Part shown: in pieces, positions 42,715-55,600 of the stretch | Layout of the letters: each line of letters starts with the position of its first letter | Numbering within the stretch: the stretch's first letter is position 1 | Assembly: GCF_003131205.1 (NCBI RefSeq) | Contig: NZ_QFFY01000009.1 | Location: forward strand, 124,001 to 188,000 | Reading direction: 5' to 3' | DNA length: 64,000 bases | Origin: Occallatibacter savannae | Lineage (GTDB): Bacteria > Acidobacteriota > Terriglobia > Terriglobales > Acidobacteriaceae | Made by a program: the position numbers and the translations under genes | The notes under the pieces: generated by a model | Databases searched by the model: none | What the model was told of the DNA's origin: nothing | Seen by the model: only the letters and a program-made list of their open reading frames with translations

Positions 42715-42741
42715 CGGCGCCGGAGTGATCCTCCGGCGCCG
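42715..42741 (+). terminator. Hairpin after the response regulator
   Basis: A perfect 11-bp stem CGGCGCCGGAG / CTCCGGCGCCG with loop TGATC, 38 bases after the stop. The following TTCCCG is a poor T-tract, but the stem is very stable. Confidence 0.6.
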
Positions 42742-42798
42742 TTCCCGTGTTCGGTCGATTAAGATTCTCGAGGCAGATTGATCGATGCGGGAGACTGC

Positions 42799-44445
42799 AT
42801 GAAAAGTATTGATTCACTGCGGCGAGAGCTTTTGCGCACTGGCGGTTTTGGTGTGGCCGGGGCCGCGATGCCATCCATGAGGTTTGGAGCCGCGATTTCT
42901 GGCGTCACAGAATCAGCCACGGCCGGGAATGGCATCTTCGACGTGAGAACCTACGGCGCTGCGGGCGACGGCAAGACGCTCGATACCAATGCAGTTAACC
43001 GCGCCATCGATGCGGCTGCCGCGGCGGGCGGCGGACTGGTGCTTCTTCCGGCGGGCAAATATCTCTGCTTCTCGATTCACTTGAAAAGCCAGGTGCATCT
43101 CTTTCTCAGTCAGGGATGCACGATCGTCGCCGCGGACTCTCCCAGGCCGGGCGAACAGACCGGCTACAACGGCGGCAAGTACGATGCTGCGGAACCCAAC
43201 GCGCCATGGGAGAGCTACCAGGATTACGGTCATAATCACTGGCACAATTCGCTGATCTGGGGCGAAGGCATCCACGATTTCAGCATCACGGGGCCGGGCC
43301 TGATCTTCGGCAAGGGGCTCAGCTTCGGCGGAGATCGTGAGAAGCGCGGAGACTATCCGATCTACATTGCCGAGCAGGCCGGCGTGGGCAACAAGGCCAT
43401 CGCCCTGAAGAACTGTCGCAACGTGATTCTGCGCGACTTTTCGGTTCTGAAGGGCGGACACTTCTGTCTGCTGCTCACAGGCGTCGACAACCTTACGATC
43501 GACAATTTGAAACTCGATACGGATCGCGATGGAATCGACATCGACTGCTGCCAGAACGTGCGCGTTTCCAATTGCACGGTCAATTCGCCGTGGGACGACG
43601 GTATCTGTCCGAAGTCGAGCTACGCGCTGGGGTATGCGCGCCCGACTCGAAACCTCACGATCACGAATTGCTTTGTCGCCGGCTCGTACGTGCTCGGTTC
43701 GGTGCAGGATGGCACGTTCAAGAAATATGCGGAGGGCGAGCACGTGGGCCGCACGGGCCGCATCAAGTTCGGCACGGAATCGAACGGCGGCTTCATCAAC
43801 GTCACCATCTCGAATTGCGTCTTCGAAGGCTGCCTGGGCTACGCGCTGGAGAGCGTGGATGGCGCATTGCTTGAAGACTTCACCATCACCAACACCACCA
43901 TGCGCGATCTCTACAGCGGGCCTCTCTTCATGCGTCTGGGCCGACGTCTGCGCGGGCCGAAAGAGAGCACGAAGGTTGGATCGATGAAGCGCGTGCTGAT
44001 CAGCAACCTGGTGTGTCACAACGCGCCTCTGCCCGGCTCGATTCTGACCGGAATTCCCGGCGCAGTCATCGAAGACGTGAAGCTTGCGAACATATACATC
44101 GAGACTGCCGGTGGTGGAACTGCGGAGATGGCCAGGACCGTTCCGCCTGAACTGGAGGACGGGTATCCGGACCCGCACCGGTTCGGCCCGATCCCCGCGT
44201 CAGGCTTCTTCCTGCGGCATATGCGGAACGTGGAGATGAGTCATGTCGAGATCGCGCACGCAACAGCGGACGCGCGGCCCGCGTTTCATCTGCACGACGT
44301 GGAACGGGCGGATTTCTTCGCCGTCACCGCGCCTCGCGCGACGGATGGCGCCTTCGCGCTGCGTGCTGTGAAGGACCTGCGCATCGGCTGGAGCCGCGCA
44401 GCCGCGGATACGACGCTGCAGGCCGCAGACCAGAAAATGGTTTGA
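42799..44445 (+). CDS. Exported GH28 polygalacturonase-like protein
   Basis: About 548 residues. The N-terminus ('LRRELLRTGGFGVAGAAMPS') looks like a Tat leader. A right-handed beta-helix follows, starting at 'FDVRTYGAAGDGKTLDTNAV'. GH28-like catalytic loops are 'DRDGIDIDCC' and 'PWDDGICPKSSYAL', supplying three Asp. The usual 'G.GH' element is present only as 'GGHFCLLL', and 'IKFGTESNGGFINV' replaces RIK. So a pectin-type substrate is likely but not certain. ATG 42799 has GGGAGA upstream; ATG 42778 is also in frame. It lies after the two-component pair, separated by a hairpin. Confidence 0.82.
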   Translation: MKSIDSLRRELLRTGGFGVAGAAMPSMRFGAAISGVTESATAGNGIFDVRTYGAAGDGKTLDTNAVNRAIDAAAAAGGGLVLLPAGKYLCFSIHLKSQVHLFLSQGCTIVAADSPRPGEQTGYNGGKYDAAEPNAPWESYQDYGHNHWHNSLIWGEGIHDFSITGPGLIFGKGLSFGGDREKRGDYPIYIAEQAGVGNKAIALKNCRNVILRDFSVLKGGHFCLLLTGVDNLTIDNLKLDTDRDGIDIDCCQNVRVSNCTVNSPWDDGICPKSSYALGYARPTRNLTITNCFVAGSYVLGSVQDGTFKKYAEGEHVGRTGRIKFGTESNGGFINVTISNCVFEGCLGYALESVDGALLEDFTITNTTMRDLYSGPLFMRLGRRLRGPKESTKVGSMKRVLISNLVCHNAPLPGSILTGIPGAVIEDVKLANIYIETAGGGTAEMARTVPPELEDGYPDPHRFGPIPASGFFLRHMRNVEMSHVEIAHATADARPAFHLHDVERADFFAVTAPRATDGAFALRAVKDLRIGWSRAAADTTLQAADQKMV

Positions 44446-44458
44446 GTCGGAGCGAAGA

Positions 44459-46123
44459 CTATTGCGCGTCCACTGCGCCGGCAACCGCTCTGCCCCTATA
44501 CCGAACATCCAGCAGCGTCCAGTCGTCCTGCGCTTCGGGCGAAGCCTGGATCTGCTGCAGCTCGTTCACGATCTCGTCGAGGGTGGGCAGATGTGCGAGC
44601 GCGATCAGGCCTTCTGTGCTGATGAGCTGTCCGGAGCGATTTTTGATCTCGGTTACGCCGTCGGTGGTGAGCAGTATGCGATCGCCCGGCCGCAGCGTGA
44701 TTTCAGACGCGGAGTAGGTTGCCTGCTCGATGAGGCCCACGATGGGGTTGGCTGTCTCGAGTTCCACGATCTCCCCCGCTGAACTGATGAGCAGCGGCGG
44801 TACGTGGCCGCAGTTCAGGAACTCGACGCATCCGCCGGGGAAGAGCTTGAGCAGAATCATCGTTGCGTACTTGCCCACCTGGCGGGCGCACAAGAAGCGG
44901 TTGATCAGGTCGGCTGTCTCCGGCAGAGACTGGCCGGTCAGCATCAGCGCGTGAATAATACCCTGCAGTGTGGCCGCAACGATGGAGGCAGGCACACCCT
45001 TGCCTGAAACGTCCGCGATGGCAAGGCAAACGCAGTCGCGTAATTCGATGACATCGTAGAAGTCGCCGCCGATGGCATGGCAGGGGATGGTGCGCGCCTG
45101 AACCTCCGCGTAATCGAGCCGCGGAAGCGTGATGGACATCAGGCCGGAATGAATGGAGGCAGCGATGGCGAGCTCTTCCTCGGCCTGCCGGGCCTTCAAC
45201 TCCGTATCGGCGAGCAGGGCATTGTGCAGAAGCGTTGATGCCTCTGTAGCCAGCGTGTCCAGCACCTGCTGATCGATATCGCTCAGGCTTTTTGCTCCGA
45301 GCTGCGCATCGAGATAGAGAACGCCGAGGCAACTGCTCGGCTCGGTTTGGGAGTGCTTGCGCAGCGGAATGCAGTAGATGCTGCGAATGGAGTGCGCCAT
45401 GACGCTGGCCCACTGCGCGGCGCTGTCGTCGCTGAGTGTGTCGCTCAAGTAAAATCGCGAGTCACTTTCAACGGCCTTCTGCATGGCCCGGCGCGACACC
45501 GACGAATCCTCTTCAATGAGGGTACCGTCGGAGCGAAGCCCGAGCTCCGAGGTCAGCTCTCCTTCTTTCATCAGGAACACGAAACCGCGTTCGGTCCCGG
45601 TGAGCTGCATGGAAAGCTTGAGCAGAGCCAGGAAGATGTCGTTGATGGCGCCGCCTGAGTTCAGCTGGCGGGCGGCGCTCAGCAGGAAGCTCAGCTTTTC
45701 AATCTCGCGTGCGGGCTTGGGAACGTTGCCGGTTGTGGGCGGCTCGAATCCGGAGAGGGCGGCGAGCAGTTCATCTGCGCGAACGCCGGACATACTTGCA
45801 CTCTCGGGGAACTCGAACCGGTAGCAGACGGCGTTGACCGACCCGAACTGAAGGGTGTCGCCGGACCGCAGCTTGGCGCGGTCAATGCGCTTTCCATTGA
45901 CGTAAGTGCCGTGGGAGCTGTTCTGGTCGATGACCTCGAAAGCGCCGTTCTGGCGGACGATGGTTGCGTGACGACGCGAGGCGAATGCCTCCTTCAGAAC
46001 CAGGTCCTGGTCGGCGGATCGACCGATCGACGTGCACTCGCTTTGGATCTCAAAGGCGTTCTCACCGTCGAAATCGTCGTAGTGCAGGCTCGGCTTTGTG
46101 AATTGCAGCGACACTGTCGGCAT
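44459..46123 (-). CDS. FHA-GAF-PP2C (SpoIIE-type) serine phosphatase
   Basis: 554 residues, cytosolic. The FHA domain (about 20-105) has 'SIGRSADQDLVL', 'SRRHATIV' and 'NSSHGTYVNGKRI' and should bind phosphothreonine. The GAF domain (about 150-310) and a helical linker come next. The SpoIIE/RsbU PP2C domain (about 330-545) has 'AIGGDFYDVIEL', 'LAIADVSGKGVPAS' and 'ILLTTDGVTEIKN', with the metal-binding Asp/Gly pairs intact. It probably acts in a partner-switching or kinase/phosphatase pathway. ATG 46123 is used because residues upstream of it are not domain-like. It converges with the GH28 gene (13 bases apart). Confidence 0.9.
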   Translation of the reverse strand: MPTVSLQFTKPSLHYDDFDGENAFEIQSECTSIGRSADQDLVLKEAFASRRHATIVRQNGAFEVIDQNSSHGTYVNGKRIDRAKLRSGDTLQFGSVNAVCYRFEFPESASMSGVRADELLAALSGFEPPTTGNVPKPAREIEKLSFLLSAARQLNSGGAINDIFLALLKLSMQLTGTERGFVFLMKEGELTSELGLRSDGTLIEEDSSVSRRAMQKAVESDSRFYLSDTLSDDSAAQWASVMAHSIRSIYCIPLRKHSQTEPSSCLGVLYLDAQLGAKSLSDIDQQVLDTLATEASTLLHNALLADTELKARQAEEELAIAASIHSGLMSITLPRLDYAEVQARTIPCHAIGGDFYDVIELRDCVCLAIADVSGKGVPASIVAATLQGIIHALMLTGQSLPETADLINRFLCARQVGKYATMILLKLFPGGCVEFLNCGHVPPLLISSAGEIVELETANPIVGLIEQATYSASEITLRPGDRILLTTDGVTEIKNRSGQLISTEGLIALAHLPTLDEIVNELQQIQASPEAQDDWTLLDVRYRGRAVAGAVDAQ

Positions 46124-46623
46124 TCTATTCGGTGCAGCGCGTCGAGGGCGATGGTTAAGTTCGCGAGCTGAAAATTGGGACGGGGCGCCTCTTCCTCGGC
46201 GCAACACCAGTTCTTCGACAGCGTCGCCTTCTCCGTTTGCCGATCGGAACAAGAACAACAACAAGAAAATGTCTGCTTCCGTACTGTGAACCGCCGCGAT
46301 GCAGTGTTTTCGCGGTTAAAATTTCGCCTCGTGCCCGTACTTTTCTTGACAATGCCCGTCGCGATTGCGCATTGTGAAATGACTGACCCCTGAAAGGCTC
46401 CTCCTGTGCTGCTGCCTATTTGTGGTCCGACGTGGAAGTAAAGCCGAGGTCGACGCGGCTTCCCGATGACACCATGACTTCTCTTTCGGCGGACTTCAGC
46501 AACCCTGTGCCGAATCATTGACGTCGGGCCTTCCTCCACCAATCTCTGCGCTTCGGATCCGTAGTGCGGCGCTGAGCTTCTCTGTACTTTTTTGCAGTAC
46601 TTACCCCAGGAGAGACGTTTCCT
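46124..46623. other. 500-base region between divergent genes
   Basis: No convincing gene. It holds an inverted repeat GTACT-N7-AGTAC (46584-46600) and a good ribosome binding site AGGAGAG (46608-46614) nine bases before ATG 46624. A TTGACA at 46346-46351 has no matching -10 box. Confidence 0.45.
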
Positions 46624-49600
46624 ATGCCCTGTCTGCCCGCTCGCACGCGGTCCACTTCCGGCTCCGTTTCCGTCCAAGCACAAAATCAGCAGAACTCAGC
46701 CAAAGCGGTGAGTAGCCGCAACGCACTTTCCCTGTTTCCTGTCGTGCTGCTGCTTGCGGCCGCGTGGGGCGGCGTTGTGGCCGGAGCGCAGACGCTTCAG
46801 CAGGGATGGGAGCAATTGAGCCCAGCGACTAGTCCATCGCCCCGCAGCACCGCGGCGCTGGCTTACGATGAGGCACACAAGCAGGTGGTGATGTTCGGTG
46901 GTTTTTACGGGACCTATCTGAACGACACCTGGGTGTGGAACGGAACGACTTGGAAGAATGTCACTCCGGCGGATCCTGCCAGCAGTCCCTCGCCGCGGTC
47001 AAACTCCGAGATGGTTTACGATCCGGCCACCGGCAACGTTGTTTGTTTGGCGGGCTGGCTCCTGACGCCCAAGGCTCCCCCAGCGTGCGCTATGCCGACA
47101 CCTGGACGTGGGACGGAACCAAATGGACGCAACTGGCGCCTGCGCACCATCCCACCAATGGCCGGGCCAGCGCTTCGATGGTCTACGATCCCGTGCACCA
47201 AAACGTGGTTTTGTTTGGCGGTCTTGACACCAATGGCCAGACACAGGGCGACACGTGGATATGGAATGGAGTCGATTGGATCTATGCGACACCGGTGATT
47301 GCGCCGAGTCCCTCCGCTCGCAACAGCTACGCGATGGCCTTCGACGTGTCGAGCCAAAAGGTGATTCTTTTCGGAGGAGAAGACGCTTCCCTCAACAGCC
47401 TCAACGACACCTGGACCTGGAACGGCACGAACTGGACGCAGGTGACCGCGTTGTCAACGGTTCCGCCTGTCCGCGAGGGTGCGGGCATGGCATACGACTC
47501 GGCTTTGGGCGAGGTTGTGTTGTTCGGAGGACAGCAAAGCCCTCTCAGCCCCAACTATCTGAATGACACGTGGGCCTGGAGCGGAACAGGTTGGACGAAT
47601 CTGACCCCCAACCCGATAACGTCGACGAACAGTCCTCTTCGGCGCTGGGCCGGCAACTCGCTCGTTTACGACGCCGCTCAAGGGCAGATGATCCTGTTTG
47701 GCGGCAGCGACTTCTCGCAGAATACCTTTAACGACACATGGCAGTTCGGGCCTACCCAGAATCTGGGCAGCGCCAATGTCTGCCCTCCGGCCAATGCGGG
47801 CGCGGCGGGGTGCAGCACAAGTCTAACTTTGACCTACAAATTCCTGAGTTCTGCGAATCTGGGAACTGTTCAGGTGCTGACCCAAGGAGCACCCAACCTC
47901 GATTTCTCTCTTGCGAACTCCAGCACTTGTCAGGGCGCCATTTCACAAGGCGGTTCCTGCGCGGTGAGCGTCGTCTTCAAGCCTGCGGCCCCCGGGCTGC
48001 GCGTGGGCGCTGTCAACCTGCTCGACACCTCTGGCAATCTCCTCGCCTCCACGCCCATCTACGGTACCGGTCAGGCACCGGCGATTGCATTCGGCCCCGG
48101 CGTGCAGACGACGGTGGGAACTGGACTGATCTCCCCGTATAGCGTAGCCGAGGACGCATTCGGCAATCTGTATGTCTCCACGTGGAAGGACGGGCGGGTA
48201 ATCAAGATTGCGCCGAATGGCGGCGGGCAGACGGCCCTTTATAGCGGAACAGGCATTCTTGAGGGCGTCGCCGTTGATGGTGCCGGAAATGTCTACACCG
48301 CCGACCAATCGAACAACGTCGTGGTGGAGATTCCTGCGGGCGGCGGAGCGCCGATCACGCTGGGCAGCGGATTGAACAGACCCTCGGGCGTGGCCGTGGA
48401 CGGGTTGGGCAACATCTTCGTCGCGGATTATCAGAACAACCAGGTCGTGGAAATTCCGGCCGGGGGCGGACAGCAAACCCTGGTCGGCAGCGGACTGAGC
48501 ATTCCTCAGGGCATAGCTGTAGATGGACTCGGGAACGTATTCATCGCGGACTCCGGACATAACCAGATTGTGAAGGTCACGCTGGATGGAGTACAGACCA
48601 CATTGCCATTCACCGGACTGAATGATCCCATCGGCGTCGCTGTGGATGCGGCCGGCGATGTCTTCGTTGCGGATTATGGCGACGGGCAAACGTATGAGCT
48701 GACACCGGCAGGAGTTCAGACGTCCCTGCAGGCTATCGGACTGGGAAGCCCTCTTGTTGGAGTGGGAGTGGATGCAGCGGGAAACATCTTCATCCCTGAC
48801 ATCACCAACAACCAGGTGGTAGAGCTGACCCGGTCGGTCTCGGCTTTGAACCTGGGCGTAGTCAAGAGCGGCTATCAATCGACGCCAGACACCCAGCTCA
48901 CGATTCAGAACATCGGCAACCAAACTCTGACTGGATCACTGGGTGCTGTGTCCGGAGCGGGCATCTTTGAAGATGCCTCTGCCTCCACCTGCTCTGCGTT
49001 CTCGCTGGTTCCGGGCGCCACGTGCATAGAGAGCTTCTACGCGTTCACACAGAGTGTTGGCTCAATCAGTGCTTCCGCTCCGGTCAGCGACAACTCACTG
49101 AACGGCAACCCTGCAACCCAAACTCTAGCTCTCAGCGCGTTGAGTACCGGTTCGACTGTCAGCATCAGCGTCACGGGTCCAGGGAACGGCTCTGGAAGCG
49201 TCATCTCGTATCCGACGTCCATCAATTGCAATCTGAGTGCCGGCAGTGCGTCTTCAGGGTGTACGTCGCAGTACTCTACCGGACTGCAACTCTCGTTCAC
49301 CGCGTTCCCGTCGGCGGGCTCAAATTTCACGGGCTGGGGCGGCGCTTGCCTGGGACAGACCGGCACAGTCTGCACAGTGTCCATCAGCGGACCAACGAAC
49401 GTGACAGCTACGTTCACTCTTGCAGCTCCGCCGCCGTCGAACACGCTCAATGTGACCCTGCAGGGTTCAGGCAGCGGCGTGGTGACCTCCGCAGACAACC
49501 TGATCAACTGCGGCGAGACGAATGGCGCTGCAAATCCAAACAACGTGTGCACGACAAGCTATACGGGCTCCGAGTCGCTGACAGCCACGGCAGCGCCGGG

Positions 49601-52600
49601 ATCAGTGTTCGTCGGGTGGACAAGCGGATGCGGCGGCTCGGCTCCCTACTGCGGAGTCACCGGCAACGTGACTGCGACGGCGGTTTTTGCCAGGCAGAGC
49701 TTCGGCAACGTATACGTGTGCCCGAAGAACTCAACCACCAGCCTCTCGCCGTGCAGCGCAACGCTGACGATTCCCTTCATCGTGCTAAACAGCACAACCC
49801 TGGGCGCGGTTCAGATCGTAACTCAGGGCGCTTCCGGCCTGGACTTCGCGCCGGGGAGTAACAACACCTGCACAGGATCGGTCGCCGCGGGAGCCTCTTG
49901 CTCCGTCGACGTGACGTTCACACCCATAGCACCCGGCTCGCGCACAGGTGCTGTGACGCTGTTCGACACCAACGGCAACCCGGTGGCGACGCAGGCGATC
50001 TATGGCGTCGGCCAGGCTCCCCTGGCGGCGTTCGGGCCGGCGGCGGTGGCTGTGGTGAACACAACACCGAATTACGCGTTGAATGTTCCAAACGGAGTGG
50101 CAGTGGATGCCGCTGGGGACCTCTACATCGCAGATTCAGGGAATCACCGGGTTGTGAAAGTCGGCGCGGACGGCTCAGTGTCGACAGTGGGTTCGGGACT
50201 GGCCTACCCCCAGGGAATGGCAGTGGACGGGGCTGGAAATCTCTTCATCGCTGACAACAATCTGAATGCGGTTGTGGAGGTGACCCCAGCGGGCGTTCAG
50301 AACCAAATGAATTTCGGGCTGACATCGCAGCTTGGTGTTGCCGTGGATACCGCTGGGAACTTGTTCGTCAGCTCCTTCAATGGCGGGGTAGTCGTGAAGG
50401 CTCCGGCCGGATGTACCAGTGCTGCATGCACCACGGTGGTCTACACCGCAGCATCGGGACTTAGTCCGGTAGGTCTCGCGACGGATGCAGCGGGAGATCT
50501 TTTCGTCACGTCTGTTTCGTATCCGCCGGGCCTGATTCCAGGGCAGGTGGTGAAGGTGCCGCCAGGTTGCACGAACACCAGTTGTCAGGTGCAAGTGGGT
50601 TCAGGATGGTCTGCCCCTGAAGCAGTCGCGGTTGATGCAGCGGGCGATGTTTTTGTGGCCGATGAGGCGGTTCCAAAGATCGTGGAGGTGCCGGCCGGGT
50701 GTAACGATGCTTCGTGCCAAATCCCGTTGAGCAGTGCGCTGGCTTATGGAATTGCAGTGGATACAAAGGGCGACGTCATCATTCCGGACCGCGGTCCATC
50801 CGATGCATACAACAATCAGGTTTTCGTTTTGGCCTCTTCGCAGCCCCCGGCAGCACTGAGTTTTGCGATCACGAATGCCGGAAGTACGAGTGCAGATAGT
50901 CCCAAGGCTGTTACGCTGCAGAACGTCGGCAACCAGCCGCTTCAAGGATCGCTGGCTTTGTCTGGCCTTGGCGCGAACTTCTCCGCAAGCGGGACATGCA
51001 ACTCGTTCACGCTCGCTCCGGGAGCGGTCTGTTCCGAGGGCTTCAGCTTCAGGCCGCAAACCACCGGATATTTCACCGGCACCGCATCCTTCAGCGACAA
51101 CACCCTCAATCTCTCGTCGGCCGTTGTGCTGCAGCAGGTGAGCATGACTGGCATCGGCGGTGTCAACGGCGTTGCGACCACCACGGCAGTTCCCAACGTG
51201 ATTGGCCTGACCCAGGCCGCCGCGGGCACCGCACTTACGAACTCGGGCTTAACAGCGGGTTCGATCAGCACGGCCTCCAGCAGCGTGGTTCCCGCCGGAA
51301 GCGTCATCGCTTCGAATCCAGCCGCCGGTACGCAAGTCCTATTGAATTCCGCGGTGAAGCTCCAGGTCTCGAGCGGCCCGGGCCAGCCGCCCACACCGAA
51401 TCCTCTGTCGCTGCTGAATAACTACTTCGTGACGGGTGACTACGCGGCAGCGGGAGTGAACCTGCGTGGGGTAGCTGCGGCCAATGGCAGGGTGAGCGGA
51501 ACTATCAACATCCCGGCGAGCACCGGCCCCGGAAGCGCCGGAGTCCCCACCGGTGCCGACCTGATTGACGGTTTCCTCTACTGGACCACGTTGGAGAGCT
51601 CCGCATCGCCTTCAGGCGCGAATGCCAGCTTTCTTGGATATCCCATCTCGGGGCAGCAGATCGGCAAAGACCTGCAGAACTACAATGACGGAACAGCAAC
51701 CGGAACGTTGCGCGTGTATCGTGCCGACGTCAACACCTACTTCCAGAACGGCGCGAACGGGATCCGCATCGGCAATGGCGGCTTCACGATTTCGCTGCCA
51801 GGCGTAGGCACCAACGGCGTGATTGCGAGCGAGGGCGCGAGCCTCGTCGTGATCTATCGCGTGCTCTCGCCGAACTTCCCATTGAAGGCCGTTGTTATCT
51901 ACGACGGTGCGGCGATTCCCGCGTCCTCGACAACGCAAACTGTGCAGGGATTCTACGATGTCGCCACATTCGGAAATGCGAACGCCGCGGTGACAACGCT
52001 CTATGTTGACTCAAGTGGCTGGAACAACGCGCCAAGCAGCTCTCTGTTCACACAGCGTGACCAGTTCAGCACGCCCCTCAACGCAGGCGTTGCGTATGGC
52101 GCCGTTATCGGGTCCGCAGCGCTCAACAATCCCGACAATGACGGCATCCTCGCGGCATGGAAGAACGGTCCGGCAGCGAGCGACTTCCACGCGGGCGAGC
52201 CCGGCTACTACGACGTGAAGACCGGATTGTGGGTCGCGCTGCCCGGAGCGCAGGCGGGCCACAAAGACCTGTTCGTTCAGTTCGACTACATGTGCGGCAG
52301 CATTCTGTCGAATGGCTCGTGCGATCCTACTCAGGAGAACCTCTTCCCCTCGCCCGACGCCAACGGCAACGATCCGCTCATGATGGTGCAGCAAGCGTTC
52401 TTCAACGCGGGAATCTACTTGCATCTGCAGGTAGGGAATGCGATCGCCGAGGACAACTGCAAGACTGACCTACCCGGCCAACCCTGCCAGTTCCTTAACC
52501 AGCCCGGTGTTGTGGGCTGGAAGAACTCGCTCGAGTTCTCCAAAGTGTGGCCGCGCAATCTTGCTTCGTGCGCGTCGGGCGGCGACTGCTCGCCGCGCTT

Positions 52601-55600
52601 CGCCTACGGGCAGAAGGATAGCTACCACTACGTTCTCTTCGGGCACTCGCTCGCGATTCCCGCATGGAACTCGCGCTATGGATCGTTGGTCTCCATCAAC
52701 TCCGTCGCGGGCGTGAGCGGACAGACCACGATCAAGACTACGGATCGAGGCACCGGAATCAACAAGTGTCCGAGCCGCATCACCATTGCCGGTATCCAGG
52801 GCCAGCCAAACCTCAACGGCGTATACACCGCGACCTCCTGTCCGGATACTTCGACCATCATCGTCGCCACTCCTTCGAGCGTGACGACGAATTGGAGCTA
52901 TCCGAACAACACGTTGCCTGAGCCCGTCATCGGCATCACCTCGGGAACTGTGACGAGCATCTCCGGATACTCGGATCTGGGCGGCGCGGACTCCGCGGTC
53001 ACTCTCGGCCTCTGGGAAACCTCCGGCCAGGACATGAGCAAGCGCGCCAACGTCATCGCGGGCACGCTCTTCCACGAACTCGGGCACACCATCGGCCTCG
53101 GTCACGGCGGCCTCTACTACAACCAGGGCAGCTACGTTCCGACGTTTGAAGCCAATTGCAAGCCGAACTACCAGAGCATCATGAATTACCTATTCCAGCT
53201 CGATGGAGTGGGACCGAACTCGGCGATTGCATTCTCAAACCAGGAGCTGAGCATGCTCACGCAGTCGACTCTGGGCTCGACCACGAAGCTTCTGGGTCCC
53301 GCCAACGCTCCTGCGACGTTCCCCACGTCCACGTGGTACGTACCCACAGCGCCGAGCACTGGAGCCAGCGCGGCGACGCTGCACTGCGACGGCACTCCGC
53401 TCGCCGGAGACGTAGGCTATCGCGTTACCGGACCCATCTCGCCGATCACGCCGGCCTGGGCCAACGGGCAGAACATCACCTTCGATGGGCAGCCGTATAC
53501 GACGCTGCATGGATTCAACGACCTGATCAATATCGATCTGCGCCAGGTGGGCGCGACAGGCGGCCAGTTCGCTTCGCTTGCCAACGTGCTCTCGTTCGGC
53601 TCTTCGTACACGCCGCTCAACATCGCTCCGGGCGGAAGTGTGGCTGTCGGTCCGGGCGGAACGGTGACGCTGGGCGCGGGCGGCAACATCACGCTGGGTG
53701 CGGGCGGCAACGTGACGATCCCGAGCGGCGGCTCGATCGCGGGCGGCGGGACCATCACGTTGGGCACTGGCGGAAGCGCCACGGTAAACGGTGGCATTTC
53801 GGCTACGGGCACGTTCACGGCCGGCACGAACGGAGTGGTGGGATTGCCCATCGGCGGGACCGTCACGCTCGGTGGTGGCGGCACGATTACACTCGGCGCG
53901 GGCGGCACGGTGACGCTGGGCGGCGGTGGGACCGTAACACTGGGCGCGGGCGGCACCATCACGCTCGGCGGTGGCGGAGCTTCCATCACGATTCCGGCGG
54001 GCGGCTCCTATACATTGCCGGCCGGTGGCGGAAGCATCCTCCTTGGCAATGGCGGCACGGTCACTCTTGGCGGTGGCGGCAATGTCACGCTTGGCGGCGG
54101 TGGCACCATCACGCTCGGTGCCGGCGGCACGGTTACGCTCGGAGCCGGCGGGAATGTCACGCTTGGCGCAGGGGGCACCGTGACGCTCGGCGGCGGAGGA
54201 ACCGTCACGCTGGGTGCGGGCGGCAATGTCACCCTGGGCGCTGGCGGAACCATCACGCTTGGGGGCGGCGGCAATGTCACTCTGGGCGGCGGTGGCAACG
54301 TCACACTCGGCGGCGGTGGCACTGTGACACTGGGCGCCGGAGGTGACATCGCAATCGGAAGCGGCGGCAACGTCACCCTGGGCGCGGGTGGTACGGTCAC
54401 GCTCGGAGCTGGCGGAAACATCACGCTGGGTGCCGGCGGCAATGTAACACTCGGCGGGGGCGGCAATGTCACCTTGGGCGGTGGCGGAACCATCACGCTC
54501 GGCGGTGGCGGAACGATCGTGATGAACGCTGCCGGCAACGTGACACTCGGCGCGGGCGGCACCATCACCCTGGGCGGCGGCGGAACGGTCACACTGGGCG
54601 CAGGCGGTTCTTACCTCGTGCCGGCCGGCGGAACGATCACCCTCGGCGCAGGCGGCAACGTCACCCTTGGTGCAGGAGGAAACGTAACGCTCGGCGGTGG
54701 TGGCACCGTGACGCTTGGCGCGGGTGGCAACATCACCCTCGGCGGTGGCGGCACAGTGACCCTTGGCGCTGGGGGAAACGTAACGCTGGGCGCAGGCGGC
54801 AATGTCACTCTTGGAGCCGGGGGCAACGTAACACTCGGTGCAGGCGGCAACATCACTCTCGGTGGCGGCGGCAACGTCACCCTGGGCGGTGGAGGTGTCT
54901 CCAACGCTGAGCTCGATTACGACTCCGCAAACTCCATCGTGCGTCCTCCGCCGTCGGCTACATACACCGTCCAGAATGCAGCCGTTCAGGTGAACTGGAC
55001 CGCGCCGGCCTTCGGCGTTGTGCAGACGTACACCATTTCGCGCAGCGTCAATGGCGGTCCGGCCGTAGTCATTGGCAGCGTCAGCGGCGTCAACGGAAGC
55101 GCACCAGCGACGACATTTACGGACACGAATCCACCCACGTCGGGAACTGTGGTGTACACCATCGCCACCACGCTCGTTCCGGACCCAACCACGGGAACGC
55201 AACGGCAGAGCCCGCCGTCGCCACCAGCGGTGCTCACAATCGATCAGACGATCCAGCTGGGTCCGCTGCCGAGTTCCGCAGTCCTGTCGACGACGCCCGT
55301 GAAGGTCTCAGCGACTGCACTCTCAAACGGCAGTCCGAATAACCAGTTGGTCAGCTTTACGGCGACAGGCCCGTGTACGGCCGGTTCGTCAAGTATCACC
55401 TCGGGTGTGTCCTCAGCCGCGATCACTCTTACCGGCACCGGGACATGCACCATCACCGCTTCGCAGGCGGGCAACAGCACGGCCGTTCCAGTGGTACAGC
55501 CTGCGTACAACGCTGCCGATCCAGTCTCGGGTACGTTCACGATTCTGCCGGCGGGCTCGAATCTCACTTCGCAGACCATCACCTTCCCGCAGGTGGCAAA

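Noticed and set aside
46346..46375. Promoter for the giant gene at TTGACA 46346
   Set aside because: No -10 box at 16-18 bases (GCATTG/CATTGT only), and it lies 280 bases from the start codon.
53632..54898. CRISPR-like regular spacing
   Set aside because: The units are contiguous 24-mers in a coding frame with no unique spacers and no cas genes.
53417..54904. Long minus-strand frames rich in Pro and Val across the octapeptide array
   Set aside because: They are the mirror translation of the 24-bp repeat (GGC on one strand gives GCC/CCG on the other). No start signals or independent constraint.
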